Positions 7,648 through 10,000 of a stretch of DNA of 10,000 nucleotides are shown one piece after another (position 1 is the stretch's first letter; the number at the start of each line of letters is the position of its first letter). Both the position numbers and the translations under genes were made by a program. The stretch is from contig NC_091566.1 of assembly GCF_042767895.1 (NCBI RefSeq), forward strand, positions 39,571,977-39,581,976. The letters run 5' to 3'. The notes beneath the pieces are model-generated. The model made no database searches and was not told where the DNA came from. It saw nothing but the letters and a program-made list of their open reading frames with translations. Origin of the DNA: Penaeus vannamei. Lineage: Eukaryota; Arthropoda; Malacostraca; Decapoda; Penaeidae.

Positions 7648-7865
7648 AGAGAAACAGATTAAGAGAGCCCCGAACCCGCACCTTCCGCCATCTTTAAAAA
7701 GCCGCCGCCGCCGCCAAGGGCCGCGTGTTATCAGCCTTATCTCAGTGTTATCGGCAAGTTATCTCCAAGGAAGAAAACTCAGTGAGATTAGTAGCGCGAG
7801 GAACAGTCAGGCAGCAAACACGGCCTGAGTGTATCACCTGCAGAAGCGAGTAACAAAGAAAGTGT
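7648..7865. other. Non-repetitive island with (GCC)5 and GATA cluster
   Basis: About 215 bases of balanced sequence between purine repeats. Features in order are CTTTAAAAAG at 7692-7701, a (GCC)5 run at 7701-7715, four TTATC motifs at 7728-7763, TCAGT words (initiator-like in arthropods) at 7742-7746 and 7779-7783, and TATCACCTGCAG (E-box-like CACCTG) near 7833-7844. The layout would suit a regulatory or 5' exon region, but spacing of the TTTAAAA and TCAGT words does not match a standard core promoter, and no open frame starts here. Confidence 0.35.
7728..7763 (-). promoter_or_regulatory. Four clustered GATA motifs
   Basis: TTATC (GATAA on the minus strand) occurs at 7728-7732, 7737-7741, 7748-7752 and 7759-7763. 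The copies are spaced 9, 11 and 11 bp apart, close to one helical turn, all in the same orientation. Two of them extend to TTATCT, i.e. AGATAA, the preferred core of GATA-type zinc-finger factors. The flanks differ, so this is not a simple tandem repeat. The surrounding DNA is not (GATA)n. Binding is inference. Confidence 0.4.
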
Positions 7866-7903
7866 GTTTGTTCATTCTTTAAGAGGAGAGGGTGTGTGTG
7901 CAA

Positions 7904-7945
7904 GAGGGGGGGGGGGGTGGAGGGAGAGGGAGAGGGTGGGAGAGG
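7904..7945 (+). other. G-quadruplex candidate
   Basis: A G12 run (7906-7917) is followed by GGG at 7922-7924, 7928-7930, 7934-7936 and 7938-7940 with loops of one to four bases, satisfying the usual intramolecular G-quadruplex pattern on the + strand. Degenerate G/A-rich sequence continues to about 8038. Confidence 0.65.
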
Positions 7946-8038
7946 AGGAGGAAGGTAAAGGTGGAGAGAGGTTTAGAAAGGTGGAGGGACAAATATTGAA
8001 AGAGAAAGAAGAAGGAAGGGAAGGAGGGAGGGAGGGAA
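7946..8038. repeat. Degenerate G/A-rich tract
   Basis: GGA/GAAGG-rich purine sequence with few pyrimidines, ending in (GGGA)n-like words at 8018-8038 that run into the large (GA)n array. No gene. Confidence 0.8.
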
Positions 8039-8236
<198 letters not shown>

Positions 8237-8287
8237 GGGGGGGGGTAGATAAATAGATAATAGAGAGAGAGGGGGGGAGAGAGATGA

Positions 8288-8324
<37 letters not shown>

Positions 8325-8385
8325 GAGAGGGGGGGAGAGATAAATAGATAGATAGACAGATAAATGGATAGATAGATAGAGAGAA
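8237..8385. repeat. Compound G-run / (GA)n / (GATA)n repeat
   Basis: G runs at 8237-8245, 8271-8277 and 8329-8335 are each preceded by GAGAGAGA and followed, directly or after a short GAGAGA segment, by (GATA)n or GATAAATA. The middle GATA block (8289-8324) has about nine units. The three G-run-plus-GATA modules look like successive copies of one compound unit with variable GATA length (spacings 34 and 58 bp). Confidence 0.93.
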
Positions 8386-8660
8386 CCAAACAGACAAACA
8401 GTCAAAGAACCCGATCGCTTCGGGAAAGACGAAGCACTGATTAAGAAAACGGGAATGAGAGAAAGTGAAAAGTGAGAGAGAAAGAGATTAAAGAAGGGAG
8501 ACTTTTATGCGAAGGGGAGGGGAAGAAAAGATTAAAGAACAAAAGAACAAAGAAATTTGGAATAATCATCCATGAAAAGAAATTCAAAGAAATGATTATA
8601 CGAAGAACCAAATAAATGAAAAAATAAAGACAATATCCAGATAAAATCAACAAATTAAAG
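8386..8660. other. A-rich purine-biased sequence
   Basis: A/G-rich with AAAG, GAAC and GATTAAAG words but no fixed period. A 6-bp hairpin is seen: GCTTCG at 8417-8422 with CGAAGC at 8430-8435 and a 7-base purine loop. Minus-strand frames are hydrophobic because A-rich + strand DNA reads as Phe/Leu/Ile codons. No gene. Confidence 0.5.
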
Positions 8661-8689
8661 AAACAAACAAACAAACAAACAAACAAACA
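8661..8689. repeat. (AAAC)n microsatellite, 7 units
   Basis: Seven AAAC tetranucleotides in a row, with decayed copies just after (TAAACCAAACAAAG). Small and unremarkable. Confidence 0.95.
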
Positions 8690-8848
8690 GTAAACCAAAC
8701 AAAGACACATGAATAGATGAATAGGAGAAGAAAATAATCTACAGAAAAATAAATTTCATACATATATAAGTATACAAAGAAAAAAATAACAAAGGACAAA
8801 AGATCAGATACAAAAAAAAACACGGGAGAAGAATAAAATCTTATTGAT
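8690..8848. other. A-rich spacer
   Basis: About 160 bases of A-rich sequence with an A9-type run near 8812-8820 and a short CATATATAAGTATAC segment (8760-8775). No period, gene or clear motif. Confidence 0.5.
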
Positions 8849-9150
8849 ACTAAAGAACAACAATAAAAATAACAAAAAGAAACAAGAATACAAAGAATAC
8901 AGCCTGGATAACACGAAAGGAATCCGAGGTACACAAAAATAAAGATTAAACACATAATCAAAGTCCAAGAAAACAAGACATAACACTAAAGAATAACAAC
9001 AAAAACGACAAAAAGAAAAAAAAATAACCGCACAAAGAAAGTCAAAAAGAACAGACATAACACTAAAGAATAACAACAAAAGACAAAAAGAAAGATTAAA
9101 CGCATAAAGAAAGTCCCAGAATACAGAGATAGAATACAGCCAGGATAATG
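8849..9150. repeat. A-rich degenerate tandem repeat
   Basis: Several long words recur. ACTAAAGAA followed by (C/T)AACAA is at 8849, 8985 and 9062. AGACATAACACTAAAGAATA is at 8976 and 9053 (77 bp apart). AAAGATTAAAC(A/G)CATAA is at 8941 and 9091 (150 bp apart). GAATACAGCC(T/A)GGATAA is at 8895 and 9132 (237 bp apart). Shared order and different spacings indicate an original unit duplicated at least twice, with internal deletions. It is more sequence-complex than the microsatellites around it. Minus-strand frames are Phe/Leu/Cys-rich artefacts. Confidence 0.85.
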
Positions 9151-9253
9151 CCAAAGAGCTTCAGGCTACTTAACGTTATCAGGCGGGCTATTCTCACCCC
9201 TCGGTCGTGGCGAGACCAAGGAAGCACGCGAGACTTTGCGAGACTTTGCGAGA
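9151..9253. other. Mixed-sequence island ending in a 10-bp repeat
   Basis: About 75 bases of balanced sequence, followed by GCGAGACTTT at 9228-9237 and 9238-9247 and a partial GCGAGA at 9248-9253. A frame starting at 9148 crosses it but becomes Gly/Glu/Arg repeat within about 35 codons, and the early residues match nothing I recognise. Confidence 0.5.
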
Positions 9254-9605
9254 TCGGAGGAGTGGGAGGGAGAGATAAAGGAGGAGGAGAGACTGGGAGA
9301 GATGGGGAGGAGAGGGGAAGAGGGGGAGATAAAAAAAGGAGGGGGAGGGTGGAGGGGAGGGAGAGAAAAGGGAGAGGGAGGGGGGATGGAGAGGGAGGGA
9401 AGGAAGGGGGGAGATATAAAGAAGGAAGAGAGAGAGAGATGGGGGAAGGGGGAAGAGGAGGAGATAAAGAAGGAAGGGGAGGATGGAGTGGAGGGAGGGA
9501 AAAGTAGAGGGAGTGGGAGAGGGAGGGGAAGATGGAAAGGGAAGGAAGAAAGGGGAGAGGGGGATGAGATAAAGGAGGAGGAGAGAGGGATGGGAGGAGA
9601 GAAGG
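9254..9605. repeat. G/A minisatellite with alternating short and long units
   Basis: The anchor GAGATAAA (GAGATATAAA in one case) occurs at 9272, 9326, 9411, 9461 and 9566, giving spacings of 54, 85, 50 and 105 bp. Short units (9272, 9411, 9566) resemble each other (GAGGAGAGA and GATGGG words). Long units (9326, 9461) share GGAGGGGGAGGGTGGAG-like starts and GGGAAGGAAG-like ends. The order short-long-short-long-short defines a higher-order period of about 139-155 bp. Confidence 0.88.
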
Positions 9606-9711
9606 AAAGAATGATATGAAACGAAGGTAAAATGGGATGTAAGGATGTAAGAGGAAGAATCAAAGGAGGAGAGAAGAAAGAGGAGAAAGAAAGGGAGGAG
9701 AGGAAGAGAGG
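9606..9711. repeat. Degenerate A/G-rich tract
   Basis: Purine-rich decay of the preceding array, with GGATGTAA repeated in tandem (AATGGGATGTAAGGATGTAAG at 9633-9650) and GAGGAGAGAAGAAAG words up to the end of the purine block. Confidence 0.8.
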
Positions 9712-9834
9712 AGGCCCGGAATGAGCGACAGAACCAAGGAAGAGGTTTTATTGACTCTCAAGTGCGCCTTTGGCTCGTCTGCGCTCCGTCCCTCATAATG
9801 ATTTCCATCTCAGTGTCTATGAGGAGCCGCCATA

Positions 9835-10000
9835 ATGATTCTCGCCTCATTAGTGAGGCTGGGAGTGCGCGCGCAGGTTCTTTGGGGCCTGATTGATGAG
9901 CGGATAGATTTCGCCGAGGTTCCGCTGTCGGCGAACCGGGGAATTGGCGGTTCTGGTGTCGGGGACTCAGGTTTCAAGGGTTCTGGTGTCGGGAACTCAG
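9835..10000 (+). CDS. Candidate partial open frame, unknown product
   Basis: An ATG at 9835 (context GCCATAATGA, with A at -3) opens a frame of 55 codons plus one base that is still open at the window edge. It is 3'-truncated if genuine. The frame has no in-frame stop from 9823 onward. The predicted peptide begins MILASLVRLGVRAQVLWG, a moderately hydrophobic and basic start, then an acidic stretch (LIDERIDFAEV). It ends in a Gly/Ser-rich repeat whose unit GSGVGDSGFK is encoded by the 30-bp tandem repeat, a multiple of three. I do not recognise the product. GC-rich DNA often leaves frames of this length open by chance, and an intron or non-coding status is equally likely. Confidence 0.12.
   Translation, partial: MILASLVRLGVRAQVLWGLIDERIDFAEVPLSANRGIGGSGVGDSGFKGSGVGNS
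9918..10000. repeat. 30-bp tandem repeat running off the window
   Basis: GGTTCTGGTGTCGGG starts at 9949 and 9979, exactly 30 bp apart; both copies continue to ACTCAG with one mismatch (GGGACTCAG against GGAACTCAG). A degenerate earlier copy, GGTTCCGCTGTCGGCGAAC, starts at 9918, 31 bp upstream. The last copy stops at the final base of the window, so the array may be longer. Confidence 0.85.

Larger units (their letters stand above)
9712..10000. other. Complex GC-richer sequence at the right edge
   Basis: Balanced to GC-rich, CpG-containing sequence after 2.3 kb of purine repeats. Features include CATAATGATT at 9794-9803 and 9831-9840, an initiator-like TCAGT at 9810-9814, a hairpin GCCTCA-TTAG-TGAGGC at 9844-9859, and a 30-bp tandem repeat to the window end. 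It is the most gene-like stretch in the window and may continue into a gene outside it. Confidence 0.5.

Noticed and set aside
8441..9154. Hydrophobic minus-strand frames that look like multi-pass membrane proteins
   Set aside because: A-rich + strand DNA reads as Phe, Leu, Ile and Cys codons on the other strand; three overlapping frames show the same property and no charged loops or motifs are seen.
9148..9507. 119-codon frame starting in the mixed island
   Set aside because: Only about the first 35 codons are complex; the rest is Gly/Glu/Arg repeat from the purine minisatellite, and the start matches no family I know.

Overview
This window looks like intergenic or intronic DNA from a very microsatellite-rich animal genome. 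The dominant elements are long (CT/GA)n, (TA)n, (CA)n, (GATA)n and (GACA)n arrays plus kilobases of almost pure pyrimidine or purine sequence. That density is known for decapod crustaceans, penaeid shrimp in particular, so a shrimp-like decapod is the best guess; it is inferred from composition only, since no diagnostic gene is present. I see no complete protein-coding gene, rRNA, tRNA, CRISPR array or recognisable transposon protein. The long open frames are low-complexity translations of repeats (poly Ser-Leu, Tyr-Ile, Arg-Glu, Pro-Leu, Gly-Glu) and are not annotated as genes.

Layout. 1-210 is ordinary AT-rich sequence. 211-1430 is pyrimidine-rich and holds a (CT)n array (258-359) and a (CA)n-(TA)n compound array (782-1057). 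1431-1736 switches to purine-rich with a (GA)n array (1574-1682). 1737-2214 is a complex-sequence island with two perfect TGACGTCA sites 21 bp apart. 2215-7216 is about 5 kb of mostly pyrimidine sequence. It contains three (CT)n arrays, a 509-base stretch with only three purines (2887-3395), a 21-65 bp minisatellite (3907-4330), a C-rich higher-order minisatellite (6411-6800) ending in very long C runs, a cryptic 8-bp repeat (6836-7098) and an 88-bp tandem duplication (7053-7216). Short mixed-sequence islands interrupt it near 3396, 4336, 5061, 5571, 5964 and 6781.

7217-7393 is a short CpG-dense island where strand composition flips. From there to about 9710 the + strand is purine-rich: (GA)n, (GACA)n, a 22-bp minisatellite, a nearly 200-bp (GA)n array, a G-run/(GATA)n compound repeat, an A-rich degenerate repeat (8849-9150) and a G/A higher-order minisatellite (9272-9605). 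Within this half, 7648-7865 is a non-repetitive island with four GATA motifs spaced 9-11 bp apart. 9712-10000 is GC-richer complex sequence containing the only open frame not made of simple repeats: 55 codons from an ATG at 9835, still open at the window edge, ending in a 30-bp (in-frame) tandem repeat.

Nothing here can be read as a set of cooperating genes. The observations of most interest are structural or regulatory: the purine/pyrimidine strand switch around the CpG-dense island, phased CRE and GATA motifs, the octamer-register repeat, several minisatellites with 120-165 bp higher-order spacing, and sequences likely to form quadruplex, i-motif or triplex DNA. Array lengths depend on the assembly and may be wrong.
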